From Hahella ganghwensis DSM 17046 (GTDB taxonomy: Bacteria > Pseudomonadota > Gammaproteobacteria > Pseudomonadales > Oleiphilaceae), in NCBI RefSeq assembly GCF_000376785.1, contig NZ_AQXX01000126.1, forward strand, positions 1-64,000: a stretch of DNA of 64,000 nt. The letters run 5' to 3'. The notes under the pieces were generated by a model that saw only the letters and a program-made list of their open reading frames with translations, was not told the origin of the DNA and made no database searches. The position numbers were made by a program, and so were the translations under genes. Positions 17,288 through 27,439 of this stretch are shown piece by piece (the first letter of the stretch is position 1; every line of letters begins with the position of its first letter).

Positions 17288-18367
17288 ATGACTGCCCACC
17301 CGTACCTGCAACTGATCGATATTGACCAGTATTTTGGTCAGTTTCAGGCCCTGAAGAAAGTATCACTCTCCATTAATGAAGGCGAATTTGTCTGCTTTCT
17401 GGGCCCTTCCGGCTGCGGAAAAACCACACTGCTGCGGGTAATCGCCGGCCTTGATTCACTATGCTCAGGACAAATTCTGCAGGCCGGCCGGGACATCACT
17501 TATGCGCCAGTCAACAAACGCGATTTCGGCATTGTGTTTCAATCCTACGCCCTGTTCCCCAATTTAAGTGTGGCAGACAATATCGGTTATGGCCTGAAAT
17601 CTCGTCGCGTATCGCGGCAGAACAAAACTGCCAGGATCAGGGAACTCCTGTCCGTTGTCGGACTGGAACGCAGTGAACAAAAATATCCCTCACAACTTTC
17701 GGGAGGCCAACAACAACGAGTCGCTCTGGCGCGGGCATTGGCCACCTCACCTGGCCTGTTATTGCTGGATGAACCCTTATCCGCACTGGACGCCAGGGTC
17801 CGCGCCCACCTCCGCCACGAAATCAAACAACTGCAGGAGAAGCTGGGAGTAACCACTATCATGGTGACCCACGACCAGGAAGAAGCCCTGACGATGGCGG
17901 ATCGTATCGTGGTGATGAACCACGGTCTTATTGAACAGATCGGGACACCAGAAGAAATCTATTGCCAGCCTCAATCAGCCTTCGTTGCTGATTTTGTTGG
18001 CGAAATGAATTTCCTGGATGGATTCCTGTGCAATGACTCTCAAGTCCAGTCCCAGTCCATTCGACTGGACGTCAGCCAAACCGGTAGCTTCAGCATTGAC
18101 TCCCCTCTTCGCGTCGCAGTACGCCCTGAAGACATCCGATTACGCCTGAATGGTGATCGACACAACGTTCTGAACGGCACTGTTCTTGACCTTGAATTTC
18201 TGGGCTCCAAGGCTCGCTCGCGAGTCGCCGTTAAAGGACATGATCAGATCCTGATTGCAGACATTTCCATGAACGAGCTGACAGAGCTTGAACTCAGAAA
18301 CGGCCAGAACGTGGATATTCAACTGCCCCGCGATCGCCTACAGCTTTTCGGAAAGGCAGCATCATGA
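17288..18367 (+). CDS. aepV: AEP ABC transporter, ATP-binding protein
   Basis: 359 residues. ABC ATPase with Walker A GPSGCGKT (39-46), Q-loop in VFQSYALFP, signature LSGGQ (137-141), Walker B LLLLDEP (157-163) and H-loop THDQEEA. A C-terminal TOBE-type domain (about 235-355) is typical of importers for anions and sugars. It matches the PhnT2/AepV group and powers uptake through the permease encoded by the next gene, whose ATG overlaps this stop by 4 bases. Confidence 0.92.
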   Translation: MTAHPYLQLIDIDQYFGQFQALKKVSLSINEGEFVCFLGPSGCGKTTLLRVIAGLDSLCSGQILQAGRDITYAPVNKRDFGIVFQSYALFPNLSVADNIGYGLKSRRVSRQNKTARIRELLSVVGLERSEQKYPSQLSGGQQQRVALARALATSPGLLLLDEPLSALDARVRAHLRHEIKQLQEKLGVTTIMVTHDQEEALTMADRIVVMNHGLIEQIGTPEEIYCQPQSAFVADFVGEMNFLDGFLCNDSQVQSQSIRLDVSQTGSFSIDSPLRVAVRPEDIRLRLNGDRHNVLNGTVLDLEFLGSKARSRVAVKGHDQILIADISMNELTELELRNGQNVDIQLPRDRLQLFGKAAS

Positions 18368-20106
18368 ACATTTCCCTAGTTGCCAAAGGCCAGCCCGAGC
18401 AAATGCACAGGCATCATCTACTGTCCCGGCGAAGTCCGGATGAATGGGCGCTGGGTGGCATTCTTCTGATCGGTATCGCCGCGTTGACTGTCGCCGTGGT
18501 TGCTCCGCTATATACGCTGCTGTCCAAAAGTGTACAGGACCATGACGGCAACTTTGTCGGCCTGGATAACTTTGCCACCTACGTTTCCACACCCAGCCTG
18601 GTTAGCTCCATCAGTCATTCACTGACTGTGGCACTCCTCAGTACACTCATCGTGACAACACTCGCCTTCTGCGCCGCTTACGCCATCACCAGAACACGGC
18701 TGCCGGGCAAAGGGTTGTTCAGAACCATACTGGTACTGCCGATTCTTGCTCCCTCCCTGCTCCCCGCTATCAGTCTGGTGTACCTGTTTGGTAATCAGGG
18801 AATTTTAAAAGAAATGCTGATGGGCGAATCCATTTATGGTCCCATTGGCATTGTCATCGGCTCCTGTTTCTGGACCTTTCCCCATGCTCTGATGATTCTG
18901 CTGACCGCCCTCGCCAATTCCGATGCGCGACTGTACGAGTCCGCCAAGGTTTTGGGAGCCTCTCCGTTCAGAACCTTCCTGACCGTCACCCTTCCCAGTG
19001 TGAAGTATGGCCTGATCAGCACCGCCTTTGTGGTATTTACGCTGGTGATTACCGATTTCGGCGTGCCCAAAGTCATCGGAGGACAGTTCAATGTACTGGC
19101 AACAGACATTTACAAGCAGGTCATCGGACAACAAAACTTTGAAATGGGAGCCGCTGTCAGTGTCATCCTGCTATTACCGGCACTCCTGACATTTATTGCC
19201 GATCGCTGGGTACAACGTCGACAATCAGCCATGTTGACGTCCAAGGCAGTACCATGGACACCGGAAAAGCGTCCTCTGGCAGATAATCTCTTTACCGGAA
19301 TCCTTCTTCTGCTATCGATCATCATACTCGGCATGATTGGCATGGCTATTTATGCATCACTGGTGACGTTCTGGCCCTACAACCTGAACCTGACTTTCAA
19401 AAACTATCAGTTTGACCTGATGGATGGTGGCGGCTGGGAGGCTTACTGGAACTCCATACGCATGGCCACATACACCGCGTTATTCGGAACCTTCTTTATA
19501 TTTTTTAACGCATACCTGGTAGAAAAACTCAAAGGCTTCGGCATCGCAAAGTTCCTGTTCCACCTGATGGCCATACTTCCACTGGCAGTGCCCGGTCTGG
19601 TGCTGGGACTGGCTTACATCTTTTACTTCAACTCACCTTCGAATCCTTTGAATGGCATTTATGGAACCATGGTGATTCTGGTGATCTGCACCATCAGTCA
19701 CTTCTACACGGTTTGTCATCTGACCGCCGTCACTGCGCTGAAACAGATCGACCCGGAGTTTGAATCGGTGTCCGCTTCTCTGAAAGTTCCCCAGTTTGTG
19801 ACTTTCTGGAGAGTCTCTTTACCGGTTTGCCTGCCAGCGGTTCTGGAGATTGGAATCTATTTATTCGTAAACGCCATGACCACGGTATCTGCGGTCATAT
19901 TCCTGTATTCCTACAACACCATGCTGGCTTCTGTCGCAGTATTGAACATGGACGATGCGGGTGATATTGCTCCTGCTGCCGCCATGGCTGTCATGATCAT
20001 GCTGACCTGCGTGGTAGCAAAGCTGGTTCATTGGGTTATCAGCACCATTCTGCTGCAGAAAACTCAACGTTGGAGAACCAGAGTCACTGAAGGAGCGACA
20101 TCATGA
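18364..20106 (+). CDS. aepW: AEP ABC transporter, fused double-domain permease
   Basis: 580 residues with about 12 membrane helices: two copies of the BPD_transp_1 domain fused in one chain (about 70-280 and 345-560). Each has an EAA-like loop ([39 protein letters not shown]). This is the PhnU2/AepW architecture, similar to iron permeases of FbpB type. Both its start and its stop overlap neighbours by 4 bases (ATGA), which shows tight translational coupling with aepV and phnW. Confidence 0.92.
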   Translation: MNISLVAKGQPEQMHRHHLLSRRSPDEWALGGILLIGIAALTVAVVAPLYTLLSKSVQDHDGNFVGLDNFATYVSTPSLVSSISHSLTVALLSTLIVTTLAFCAAYAITRTRLPGKGLFRTILVLPILAPSLLPAISLVYLFGNQGILKEMLMGESIYGPIGIVIGSCFWTFPHALMILLTALANSDARLYESAKVLGASPFRTFLTVTLPSVKYGLISTAFVVFTLVITDFGVPKVIGGQFNVLATDIYKQVIGQQNFEMGAAVSVILLLPALLTFIADRWVQRRQSAMLTSKAVPWTPEKRPLADNLFTGILLLLSIIILGMIGMAIYASLVTFWPYNLNLTFKNYQFDLMDGGGWEAYWNSIRMATYTALFGTFFIFFNAYLVEKLKGFGIAKFLFHLMAILPLAVPGLVLGLAYIFYFNSPSNPLNGIYGTMVILVICTISHFYTVCHLTAVTALKQIDPEFESVSASLKVPQFVTFWRVSLPVCLPAVLEIGIYLFVNAMTTVSAVIFLYSYNTMLASVAVLNMDDAGDIAPAAAMAVMIMLTCVVAKLVHWVISTILLQKTQRWRTRVTEGATS

Positions 20107-21233
20107 GTCAACCCAAATACTTCCTACTGACCCCCGGACCCATTACCACCACAGCCTCGGTGAAAGAAGCTATGCTGGAGGACTGGGGTTCCTGGGACGA
20201 TGATTTCAATCAGGTAACACAAGAGATTCGATCCAAGTTACTAAAAACCGCCAATGCGGAAAGCTCCCATGTTTGTGTCCCTTTACAAGGCAGCGGAACC
20301 TTTGCCGTTGAAGCCACATTAGCAACATTACTGGGGCCGGATGATAAGCTTCTGATCCTGATGAACGGAGCTTACGGGCAACGAATAGCCAAAATCTGCG
20401 ACTATCTTGGACGACCCTATACCACCATCGACACCGGTGACTACCTTCCCCCGAATCCGGAAGCCGTTCGCAAGATACTGGAAAACGACCTTAGCATCAC
20501 CACTGTCGCCATCGTCCATTGCGAAACCAGTTCCGGCATTCTGAATCCCGTAGAGGCCATTGCTGAAGTTACTCAAAGTCTTGGCCGCAGGTTGATCATT
20601 GATTCAATGAGTGCTTTCGGTGCTCTCTCTGTAGACGCTTCCAAACTACCGTTTGACGCATTGATCTCCTCCGCCAACAAATGCTTTGAAGGAGTGCCCG
20701 GATTTGGCTTCAGCCTGATCAGAAAAGGGTTATTGAAACAGTGCAAAGGCAACGCCCACTCCTTGAGTATGGACCTTTACGACCAGTGGATCTACATGGA
20801 AAAAACCGGCCAGTGGCGCTACACCCCACCCACCCATGCCGTTGCAGCGTTCGCTCAGGCCATGCGCGAGCATGAGATCGAAGGCGGCACCAGCGGTCGC
20901 CTGGCACGCTACACCCGCAACCGTGATCAGTTGGTAGCAGGAATGAGAGATATGGGATTCAGGACGCTCCTGGAAGATCAATGGCTGTCCCCAATCATCG
21001 TGACTTTTATGAGTCCAGAAGACCCGGCATTTGAGTTCAAGCACTTCTATCAAGAGCTTAAACACCGGGGCTTTGTGATTTATCCGGGCAAGCTGACTCA
21101 GACAGAAAGCTTCCGCATCGGATGTATCGGACAAATAGACACCCCACAGATCAATCAACTGCTAACCGCCATTAAAGACGTTCTCGCTGTCATGAATGTC
21201 GATATGAGCAACACGGAGGAGACCATACAATGA
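20103..21233 (+). CDS. phnW: 2-aminoethylphosphonate:pyruvate transaminase
   Basis: 376 residues, the normal length. PLP-dependent class V aminotransferase: [18 protein letters not shown] at the N-terminus, [11 protein letters not shown], and [15 protein letters not shown] with the PLP lysine at 193. It converts AEP plus pyruvate to phosphonoacetaldehyde plus alanine, the first step of the hydrolytic AEP pathway. ATGA overlaps on both sides (aepW and phnX) put it firmly in the operon. Confidence 0.97.
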   Translation: MSQPKYFLLTPGPITTTASVKEAMLEDWGSWDDDFNQVTQEIRSKLLKTANAESSHVCVPLQGSGTFAVEATLATLLGPDDKLLILMNGAYGQRIAKICDYLGRPYTTIDTGDYLPPNPEAVRKILENDLSITTVAIVHCETSSGILNPVEAIAEVTQSLGRRLIIDSMSAFGALSVDASKLPFDALISSANKCFEGVPGFGFSLIRKGLLKQCKGNAHSLSMDLYDQWIYMEKTGQWRYTPPTHAVAAFAQAMREHEIEGGTSGRLARYTRNRDQLVAGMRDMGFRTLLEDQWLSPIIVTFMSPEDPAFEFKHFYQELKHRGFVIYPGKLTQTESFRIGCIGQIDTPQINQLLTAIKDVLAVMNVDMSNTEETIQ

Positions 21234-22114
21234 CCTACGCTTACCAACGTTATTATCGCGGCATGGTGGAAGCAGTCATCTGCGACTGGGCCGGAACCAC
21301 TTACGATTTTGGATCAATGGCCCCAATCAAGGCTTTTCAGAAGCTGTTTGCCGGTGAAGGTGTCCCTATTACCCTGGCAGAAGCCAGAGAGCCCATGGGC
21401 ACCGAAAAGCGTGAACATATTACCCGTATACTGAATATGCCCAGAGTGGCACAGGCCTGGCAGGTGAAGCATGGACTCCCGGCTACAGAGCAGGATATCG
21501 ATCGATTATACCAAGCTTTTTTGCCCATGCAGATTGCCGCGATCAAGACTTGCGCACAGCCAATACCCGGACTCATGGATACCGTCGCCTGGCTTGATGA
21601 ACGCGGCATTCAGATCGGTGCTAACTCCGGTTATAACCGGGAAATGTTGGATACATTGGCAGCGATTGCGGCTGAGCACGGATTCTGCCCGGTGAGCAAC
21701 GTGTGCGCAACCGACGTTAAAAGGGGGCGCCCGTACCCTCACATGAGTCTGAAAAATGCACTTGAAATCGGCATCAGCGATGTACGCGCCTGTATTAAGA
21801 TCGACGATACCATACCCGGCATTGAAGAGGGTCTCGCGGCAGGTATGTGGACTGTTGGGGTCGCCGTTTCCGGCAATGAGACCGGGAAGACCCAAGCGGA
21901 GTGGTCTGCCCTTAACGAAACCGAACAAAACCAGGTGCGCGCCAGAGCCAATCGCCGTTTCCGCCATGGCGGTGCCCATATCATCATCGATTCAATCGCT
22001 GACCTCCCCCACGCTGTTGTTCAGGTAGAACAATGGCTGGCACAGGGGTATGGCCCCGAAACGCCAGGCCTTGCAGGTGTCACCATCGCGCCGGGAGAGG
22101 CCCTTCCTCAGTGA
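21230..22114 (+). CDS. phnX: Phosphonoacetaldehyde hydrolase (phosphonatase)
   Basis: 294 residues. HAD-type enzyme with the phosphonatase version of motif I, DWAGT (nucleophile Asp19), and the Schiff-base lysine in MGTEKREH (Lys60). Later HAD motifs include GANSGYN and [12 protein letters not shown]. It cleaves the C-P bond of phosphonoacetaldehyde to acetaldehyde and phosphate. Coupled to phnW by a 4-base overlap; its own stop overlaps the GTG start of the EamA-type gene. Confidence 0.97.
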   Translation: MTYAYQRYYRGMVEAVICDWAGTTYDFGSMAPIKAFQKLFAGEGVPITLAEAREPMGTEKREHITRILNMPRVAQAWQVKHGLPATEQDIDRLYQAFLPMQIAAIKTCAQPIPGLMDTVAWLDERGIQIGANSGYNREMLDTLAAIAAEHGFCPVSNVCATDVKRGRPYPHMSLKNALEIGISDVRACIKIDDTIPGIEEGLAAGMWTVGVAVSGNETGKTQAEWSALNETEQNQVRARANRRFRHGGAHIIIDSIADLPHAVVQVEQWLAQGYGPETPGLAGVTIAPGEALPQ

Positions 22115-23034
22115 CCCTGACCGCCATTATCCTGGTTCTGATTTCAGCAGTCGCACATGCAGGTTGGAATTTCACAGGAAAGAAAGCCAGTCCCACACTG
22201 GCTTTCTTTTTCCTGGTAACGGTTACAGGCTCGCTCCTGTTCACCCCTGTCCTGTTCTTTCAACGTGACCTGATTAGCGCTTTCAATAGCGAAATCGTTG
22301 GGTTACTGCTGTTAACCGGATTGTTCCAGGCGGTCTATCTGTGGGGGCTGGCCTCAGCTTATCAATCTGGTGAAATGTCCATTGCTTACCCGATTGCTCG
22401 GTCATCACCGCTGATCATTGTCTGTATTTCAGCGTTTTTTCTGGGCCAGCGAGAAAGCATCTCAGCACAGGCAATCATCGGTATTGTCATTATCGTGGCT
22501 GGATGCCTGCTCATTCCTATGCGCAGCTTTCGCGACCTGAGACTATCGAACTATCTTAACCTCACAACAGCCTTTGCATTGGTGGCAGCCTTTGCAACCT
22601 CCGGTTACTCGTTAGTGGATGACAGAGCAACAGCAATGATCCGGGCTCTGAGTGACCCTGCAACCGGCTCTGCCATCGCCACACCCGCAGAGGTTGCAAT
22701 GAGTTATGTGGTTTTACAGGGATACACATCCACATTCTGGATGGCCCTGATGACACTGGCAAACCCCACCGCCAGAGCCTCCGTTATTCCATTGGCCAGA
22801 ACAACCTTCAACAGCTACCTGACCACGGCAGTTTTAATGTTTGGCACCTATGCGCTCGTAGTCATGAGCATGGCATTCGTCACTAACGTCAGTTATGTGG
22901 TCGCCTTTCGGCAGGTCAGCATACCTTTGGGTGTGATGATGGGCATTATCGGTCTGGGTGAGCGGCTTTATTTACCGAAAATTACCGGTGTTCTGATGAC
23001 GTTTTGCGGTCTGATTGCCGTGGCACTCGGCTAA
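22111..23034 (+). CDS. EamA-type membrane protein of phosphonate operons
   Basis: 307 residues from GTG at 22111, whose GTGA overlaps the phnX stop. The longer frame from 22033 would run inside phnX and adds a non-hydrophobic leader, so it is rejected. Ten hydrophobic segments in two DMT/EamA-like halves. It corresponds to the 'phosphonate utilisation associated putative membrane protein' family (TIGR03340). Transport role is likely but the substrate is unknown: it could be export of acetaldehyde- or alanine-related products, or a second phosphonate carrier. Confidence 0.85.
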   Translation: MTLTAIILVLISAVAHAGWNFTGKKASPTLAFFFLVTVTGSLLFTPVLFFQRDLISAFNSEIVGLLLLTGLFQAVYLWGLASAYQSGEMSIAYPIARSSPLIIVCISAFFLGQRESISAQAIIGIVIIVAGCLLIPMRSFRDLRLSNYLNLTTAFALVAAFATSGYSLVDDRATAMIRALSDPATGSAIATPAEVAMSYVVLQGYTSTFWMALMTLANPTARASVIPLARTTFNSYLTTAVLMFGTYALVVMSMAFVTNVSYVVAFRQVSIPLGVMMGIIGLGERLYLPKITGVLMTFCGLIAVALG

Positions 23035-23116
23035 ACAAGATTTCGAAGTCAGGCAAAATTTTAAGACCCGCTCACGGTGATACGCGACGGGTAAATTTGG
23101 AGAATAGAAAACCACC

Positions 23117-23770
23117 ATGTCCCTTGCGTTATTTGATTTAGACAACACCCTGATCAACGGCGACAGCGCCCAGGCTTTTTCCGAGTTTCTTGCTGCCAGC
23201 GATATCACGACCCCGGCCAACTTTCTGGATACCAACCACGCCTATATGGAAGACTATGAAGCCGGCCGCCTGGATCTGGGCGCTTATATGAAGTATACCC
23301 TCAGCCCCCTGTCCACTCTCAAGCCAGAGCAGACCCACCGGGTGATAGAGCTGTTTGTCAACGAAGTGATTGAAAGCATGATTCTGCCCAAAGCCCAACA
23401 ATTACTGGAAGACCATAAAAAAGCGGGCGACGAGCTCGTCATTATCTCAGCCACCGGATCACATCTGGTGCACCCGATCGCCCGTCGATTTGGAGTGGTG
23501 CACTCATTAGCCGTAGATATTGAATTTGTCGACGGCTATATCACAGGCGAAATTATTGGCATCCCCACTTTCCGTAATGGCAAGGTGGAGCGGATTGCAG
23601 AATGGTCGGAACAGCGGGGAATCAGCTACTCAAATGCCACTTTCTACAGCGACTCACATAATGATCTACCGCTACTGGAGGCCGTTAGCCGCCCGGTTGC
23701 GGTAGATCCTGACCCGGTCTTGAAGAATATTGCCGGCGAACGCGGCTGGGAAACGATATCACTGCGCTAG
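23117..23770 (+). CDS. HAD-IB family phosphatase
   Basis: 217 residues. HAD motif I DLDNTL (residues 7-12), motif II in IISATGSH, a lysine in the FRNGKVERI segment, and motif III YSDSHNDLPLL. This is the SerB-like subfamily IB (TIGR01490 type), which often acts on phosphoserine or similar small phosphomonoesters. It lies 82 bases after the EamA gene and could be part of the phosphonate transcript, but such proteins are common elsewhere. Specific substrate unknown. Confidence 0.88.
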   Translation: MSLALFDLDNTLINGDSAQAFSEFLAASDITTPANFLDTNHAYMEDYEAGRLDLGAYMKYTLSPLSTLKPEQTHRVIELFVNEVIESMILPKAQQLLEDHKKAGDELVIISATGSHLVHPIARRFGVVHSLAVDIEFVDGYITGEIIGIPTFRNGKVERIAEWSEQRGISYSNATFYSDSHNDLPLLEAVSRPVAVDPDPVLKNIAGERGWETISLR

Positions 23771-23781
23771 ATGCACCCAGA

Positions 23782-23821
23782 GGCGGGAACCGGGAGGTAC
23801 GATTCCTGCTGGTTTCCCGCC
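23782..23821. terminator. Bidirectional hairpin between convergent genes
   Basis: GGCGGGAACC (23782-23791) pairs with GGTTTCCCGCC (23811-23821) with a single bulge, between the HAD gene ending at 23770 and the SMR gene ending at 23844. T runs are weak on both sides. Confidence 0.55.
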
Positions 23822-23843
23822 AGATAGCCTGTCTCAATAAATC

Positions 23844-24200
23844 CTAATGCGTCACTGTATTCGAGAACACATTGATTACCACGACACCAGTGATGATCAA
23901 CGTGATTCCTGCCATCGCTGGGATATCCAGCCACTGGCGGAACCACATCACCTGAATCAAAGCGATACAGACGATGCCCACTCCAGACCAGATTGCGTAG
24001 GCAACCCCCACATTCAGCTGCCTGAGCGACAACGCCAGGAGATAGAAGGCTGCACCATAGCACAACGCGACCAGAACACTTGGCCACAGGCGGGTAAATT
24101 GCTCCGAATATTTCAGCGCCGTAGTACCGATGACTTCAAAAATGATGGCGATCAACAGATAGAGATAGCTTAGCTTTAACATATACCACAGTGACCTCAT
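23844..24200 (-). CDS. Small multidrug resistance (SMR/EmrE) family transporter
   Basis: 118 residues with four membrane helices. The first helix carries FEVIGTTALKYS, the SMR signature with the conserved membrane glutamate, and the WSGVGI segment in helix 3 is also typical. The ATG at 24200 overlaps the stop of the PhnZ-like gene by 4 bases (ATGA), which argues for this start; a second Met six codons on is possible. Linked translation with a phosphonate oxygenase suggests export of a metabolite or a quaternary amine, but this is inference. Confidence 0.88.
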   Translation of the reverse strand: MRSLWYMLKLSYLYLLIAIIFEVIGTTALKYSEQFTRLWPSVLVALCYGAAFYLLALSLRQLNVGVAYAIWSGVGIVCIALIQVMWFRQWLDIPAMAGITLIITGVVVINVFSNTVTH

Positions 24201-24787
24201 TCCACAGTGTTTAAGAGACTGCAGGATTTATCCAGCCAGTAATCAAGCTCAGGCAGCGTAAAATCCTCGGCTTTCCCAAGTTCATCCAGTTCTCTCAAGC
24301 GGATAGCGTTGACAAAACCAGGCAATCGTTCAAATTCCAGGCATTCTTCTTTGGTGAATGCCCCGCCCTGCTGTTCCAGCGTCGTTCGGCTCGCAAGAGA
24401 CAATCCCTCAGCATACCCGGGTTTGGCAGCAACCAGATACCTTTTTGCTTGCACATGTAAACCGACCGGCTGGTAGACATTTTCGGAAAAACCCTGTTTT
24501 CTCAGCCATTCTTCAGCCAGTGAATCATGATGGACATATCCCCACCGATCCCTGCCCGGTATGTCCTGGTCTTCAGCAATCAGGTGCCCGATATCATGAA
24601 GAAAGGCCGCCACAATGGTTGATGCATCATACCCTTTTTGTTCAGCCCACCAGCCACACTGAGCCATATGCTCATATTGCGTGCAGGTTTCACCATAGCC
24701 TTGTCCACCATATAGTCTGAACAGTCGCGCCAGCTCTGCACGAAAATCATGAACTGGATGGGATAAAGCTGAGTTTGAGGACGTCAT
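24197..24787 (-). CDS. PhnZ-like HD-domain phosphonate oxygenase
   Basis: 196 residues. HD-fold iron ligands are in place: His40 (TQYEHM), His64-Asp65 (FLHDIGHL), His87 (YVHHDS), His111 (GLHVQAKRYL) and a final Asp168 (RELDELGK). YGGQGYGE (26-33) with Glu33 seven residues before His40 matches the substrate-gating segment of PhnZ. PhnZ splits (R)-2-amino-1-hydroxyethylphosphonate to glycine and phosphate; this protein belongs to the TIGR03276 'phosphonate degradation operon HDIG' group. No PhnY-type hydroxylase is in the window, so its substrate supply is unclear. Confidence 0.85.
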   Translation of the reverse strand: MTSSNSALSHPVHDFRAELARLFRLYGGQGYGETCTQYEHMAQCGWWAEQKGYDASTIVAAFLHDIGHLIAEDQDIPGRDRWGYVHHDSLAEEWLRKQGFSENVYQPVGLHVQAKRYLVAAKPGYAEGLSLASRTTLEQQGGAFTKEECLEFERLPGFVNAIRLRELDELGKAEDFTLPELDYWLDKSCSLLNTVE

Positions 24788-25054
24788 GGGCGGGCTCCGG
24801 TCACAACGAAGTGAAGTCCGTCCATTTTAAATGAGAAATGCTTACATAACTATGACCAAACCTTTGATTTAGCTCAAGTAAGCTTGATATCGGCCAGCAA
24901 CTGTATAGGCAAGAAAACATTTCTTGGCTAGTCTGTCTTAAATCATGGATTTCATTTAGAGCTAACAGTCCGGTACGATGATAAAAGCGATGACAGGCAA
25001 CGAATCACTTACGGGCAACGAATCACTTACGGGCAACAAATCAAAGGGAGAAGA
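24788..25054. other. Divergent intergenic region with an 18-bp tandem repeat
   Basis: No gene is supported. It holds the start regions of the PhnZ-like gene (left) and the DASS symporter (right). An 18-bp unit, GGCAACGAATCACTTACG, is repeated exactly at 24996-25013 and 25014-25031, with a third partial copy at 25032-25043, right before the symporter's ribosome site. No clear Pho box or TGGTATAGACCA site was found here. Confidence 0.7.
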
Positions 25055-26413
25055 ATGAACGCTCGCCTACGCCGCCCAGTCACAATCCTTGTTGCTACAG
25101 CACTGGGGTTTCTCGTCTACGGGATCATTGATGCCGATGCCAATGTATCAAAAGGACTTGGAATTCTGACTTTTGTCGCGGTTCTCTGGCTCACCGAAGC
25201 CATTCATATCAGCGCCACAGCTTTACTGGTCCCGCTTCTGGCTGTTGCTGCCGGTATTCTCTCGGTCAAAGAAGCACTAAGCAATTTTGCAAACCCCATT
25301 ATCTATCTTTTCATGGGAGGTTTTGCCCTGGCAGCCGCTCTGAAAGCCCACCATCTGGATCAGTGGCTGGCACGCCGAGTCGTCGGCTTTGCTCGTGGCC
25401 AGTTAAAATTGGCGATATTTTACCTGTTTGGTGCCACTGCCTTTATCAGCATGTGGATCAGCAATACCGCGACGACCGCCATGATGCTGCCAGTATTGAT
25501 GGGATTGCTGGGTGGCTTTGATCGGGAACGTCATGAGAGCACACTAACATTTATGCTGCTGGGCATTGCCTATAGCGCCAACATTGGCGGAATCGGCACG
25601 CTGGTCGGAAGTCCGCCGAATGCAATTGCGGCATCAATCCTGGGCATGGATTTCGCGTCCTGGCTGAAAATAGGGATACCGGCTGTCGTTTTATTACTGC
25701 CTTTAACGATAGGCCTGCTGTGGTTGACACTGAAACCGGAGTTCCCGGAAACCACCACCTCTGCAGACAAAGATATTGATGAATTCAAGATGCAATGGAA
25801 TCCTCGGGCTAAAACCGTTCTGGTCATTTTCGCCATAGTTGTATGTTTGTGGCTATTCAGTGAGCCCGTTTCAAGGTTGATGGGTATCGATAAAGATTTC
25901 GATTCTTTCGTTGCTTTGGCTGCCGTGGTGATACTCGTTGGAAGCGGGCTATTGGAGTGGAAAGATTTTGCTCGTACCACCGATTGGGGAGTACTGCTGC
26001 TCTTTGGGGGAGGCATTACACTGAGTGTTGTATTGTCGGAAACACAGGCCAGCCTATTCCTGGCAGACGCGCTGGTCAGTTGGTTTCAGAATGTTCCCGC
26101 CTGGATCTTCCTGACACTATCGATCGCCATGATGGTATTTTTGACGGAATTAGCCAGCAATACTGCCAGCGCAGCACTCTTGGTACCTATTTTTTTCTCG
26201 CTGCCCGAGGAACAAACCGGTTTGCCTCCGGAGCTACTGGCAATTGGTGTCGCGGTGGCCGCATCCTGCGCCTTTATGCTACCCGTAGCTACGCCACCTA
26301 ACGCTCTAGTTTACGGTACCGGCATGGTCACTCAAAAACGCATGATTAAATGCGGAGTTCTGGTCAACGTGCTTTGCATTGCCGTTTTGTCGGCGTATCT
26401 CATAGCACACTAG
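25055..26413 (+). CDS. DASS (SLC13) family anion:sodium symporter
   Basis: 452 residues, polytopic (about 11-13 helices). The two SNT substrate and sodium motifs are visible as MWISNTATTAMMLPV and ELASNTASAALLVP, each in a re-entrant loop region, together with the SPPNAIAAS and TPPNALVYG phrases. Members import dicarboxylates, citrate, sulfate or phosphate with sodium. The ligand is not readable from sequence; phosphate or a carboxylate are the main options. Strong Shine-Dalgarno (AAGGGAG). The leader contains an 18-bp tandem repeat. Confidence 0.9.
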   Translation: MNARLRRPVTILVATALGFLVYGIIDADANVSKGLGILTFVAVLWLTEAIHISATALLVPLLAVAAGILSVKEALSNFANPIIYLFMGGFALAAALKAHHLDQWLARRVVGFARGQLKLAIFYLFGATAFISMWISNTATTAMMLPVLMGLLGGFDRERHESTLTFMLLGIAYSANIGGIGTLVGSPPNAIAASILGMDFASWLKIGIPAVVLLLPLTIGLLWLTLKPEFPETTTSADKDIDEFKMQWNPRAKTVLVIFAIVVCLWLFSEPVSRLMGIDKDFDSFVALAAVVILVGSGLLEWKDFARTTDWGVLLLFGGGITLSVVLSETQASLFLADALVSWFQNVPAWIFLTLSIAMMVFLTELASNTASAALLVPIFFSLPEEQTGLPPELLAIGVAVAASCAFMLPVATPPNALVYGTGMVTQKRMIKCGVLVNVLCIAVLSAYLIAH

Positions 26414-26495
26414 TGTGCACGGCTCTTAGCAAGTCTCCAGAGCAAGACTTAAAGCTATGACCGACTTCAGAGTCCTGCAGCCGGTCAAGTGACGC

Positions 26496-27236
26496 TTATT
26501 GAGCCAGATAATTAGACATAATAGCGTTTACATCAATTTTCCCCAGCCCCTCATTAAAATCCTTTGCCAGCTTTTCGCCTCTTGGGCCTTTCTTGAAACA
26601 GATGTAAAGACTCTTATCCTCCAGTAGCTGAGAATTAAACTGGAGTTTTGACGCCACAGATTTCAGTTGTGGATCAGCAGTCATCAGGTAACTCAGCACA
26701 TTCTTATCGACCACCGCCAAATCGACTCGACCTGCAGCCAGTTTAAGCAGATTCTTGGAATCATCTGTGGCCTCACTGGCTTTGATCTGTCCCTGTGCCA
26801 CCATCCCGTCAAAATCGGCTGTATTCACATATCCACTGACCACCCCCACGCGATATTTCTTGAGGTCGTCAAGCGAATTCCAGGTCACGGGTTTTGATTT
26901 TAGTTCAGCAAATCCTAGAGGACCGCTTCCCATAGGCTCGGAAAGTATAAAGTCCTGCTTCAGCTCTTCAGCATAATATTCAGGAAAGTAGCCATCATAA
27001 CCCGGATCATCCTTGGCCAGGTTCACCGCACGTTTCCAGGGGTAGAACTCCACCACCAGAGTATGCCCCATCGCTTCAAACGCTGCCTTGGCCACCGCGA
27101 CGCTTGCACCACTATCCTTCAGGCTTTTTCCGGTATAAGGCGGCCAGTCCAGTGAAGTCAGCTTGACAGTATCAGCCTGCGTCAAATTGGCCAGACAGAT
27201 GAATAAAAGGGCAGAAATTAACTTGGACATCGACAT
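26496..27236 (-). CDS. Periplasmic solute-binding protein (SBP_bac_3 type)
   Basis: 246 residues with a signal peptide (1-21, cleavage after TQA). The mature part begins VKLTSLDWPPYTGKSL and follows the polar amino-acid-binding fold: GYDGYFPEYYAEELKQDFILSEP, LKKYRVGVVSGYVNT, AAGRVDLAVVDKNV. GGAG precedes the ATG. No permease or ATPase is adjacent; many such lone proteins in marine gammaproteobacteria do not belong to a known transporter. Ligand unknown. Confidence 0.85.
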   Translation of the reverse strand: MSMSKLISALLFICLANLTQADTVKLTSLDWPPYTGKSLKDSGASVAVAKAAFEAMGHTLVVEFYPWKRAVNLAKDDPGYDGYFPEYYAEELKQDFILSEPMGSGPLGFAELKSKPVTWNSLDDLKKYRVGVVSGYVNTADFDGMVAQGQIKASEATDDSKNLLKLAAGRVDLAVVDKNVLSYLMTADPQLKSVASKLQFNSQLLEDKSLYICFKKGPRGEKLAKDFNEGLGKIDVNAIMSNYLAQ

Positions 27237-27439
27237 AGTGTTCTCCAGTAACTGATGCTTGACGTTGTTTTCACAATTTATAGAAACAGCAGTACTATTA
27301 AACCTAGCAGACCTTAGGATGTTTTCCGCTCAATAGAGTCGATATTTCTCACATAGCTTCTAAAAATTCGCGTCCTTTGACAGCCGTTATTCAAAGGCGC
27401 CAATACACTTTCACCAGTTTCCCCATCAATCTTTGTTCA

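Noticed and set aside
22033-22110. Upstream extension of the EamA-type protein
   Set aside because: It would lie inside phnX and gives a polar leader before the first helix; GTG at 22111 overlapping the phnX stop fits operon style.
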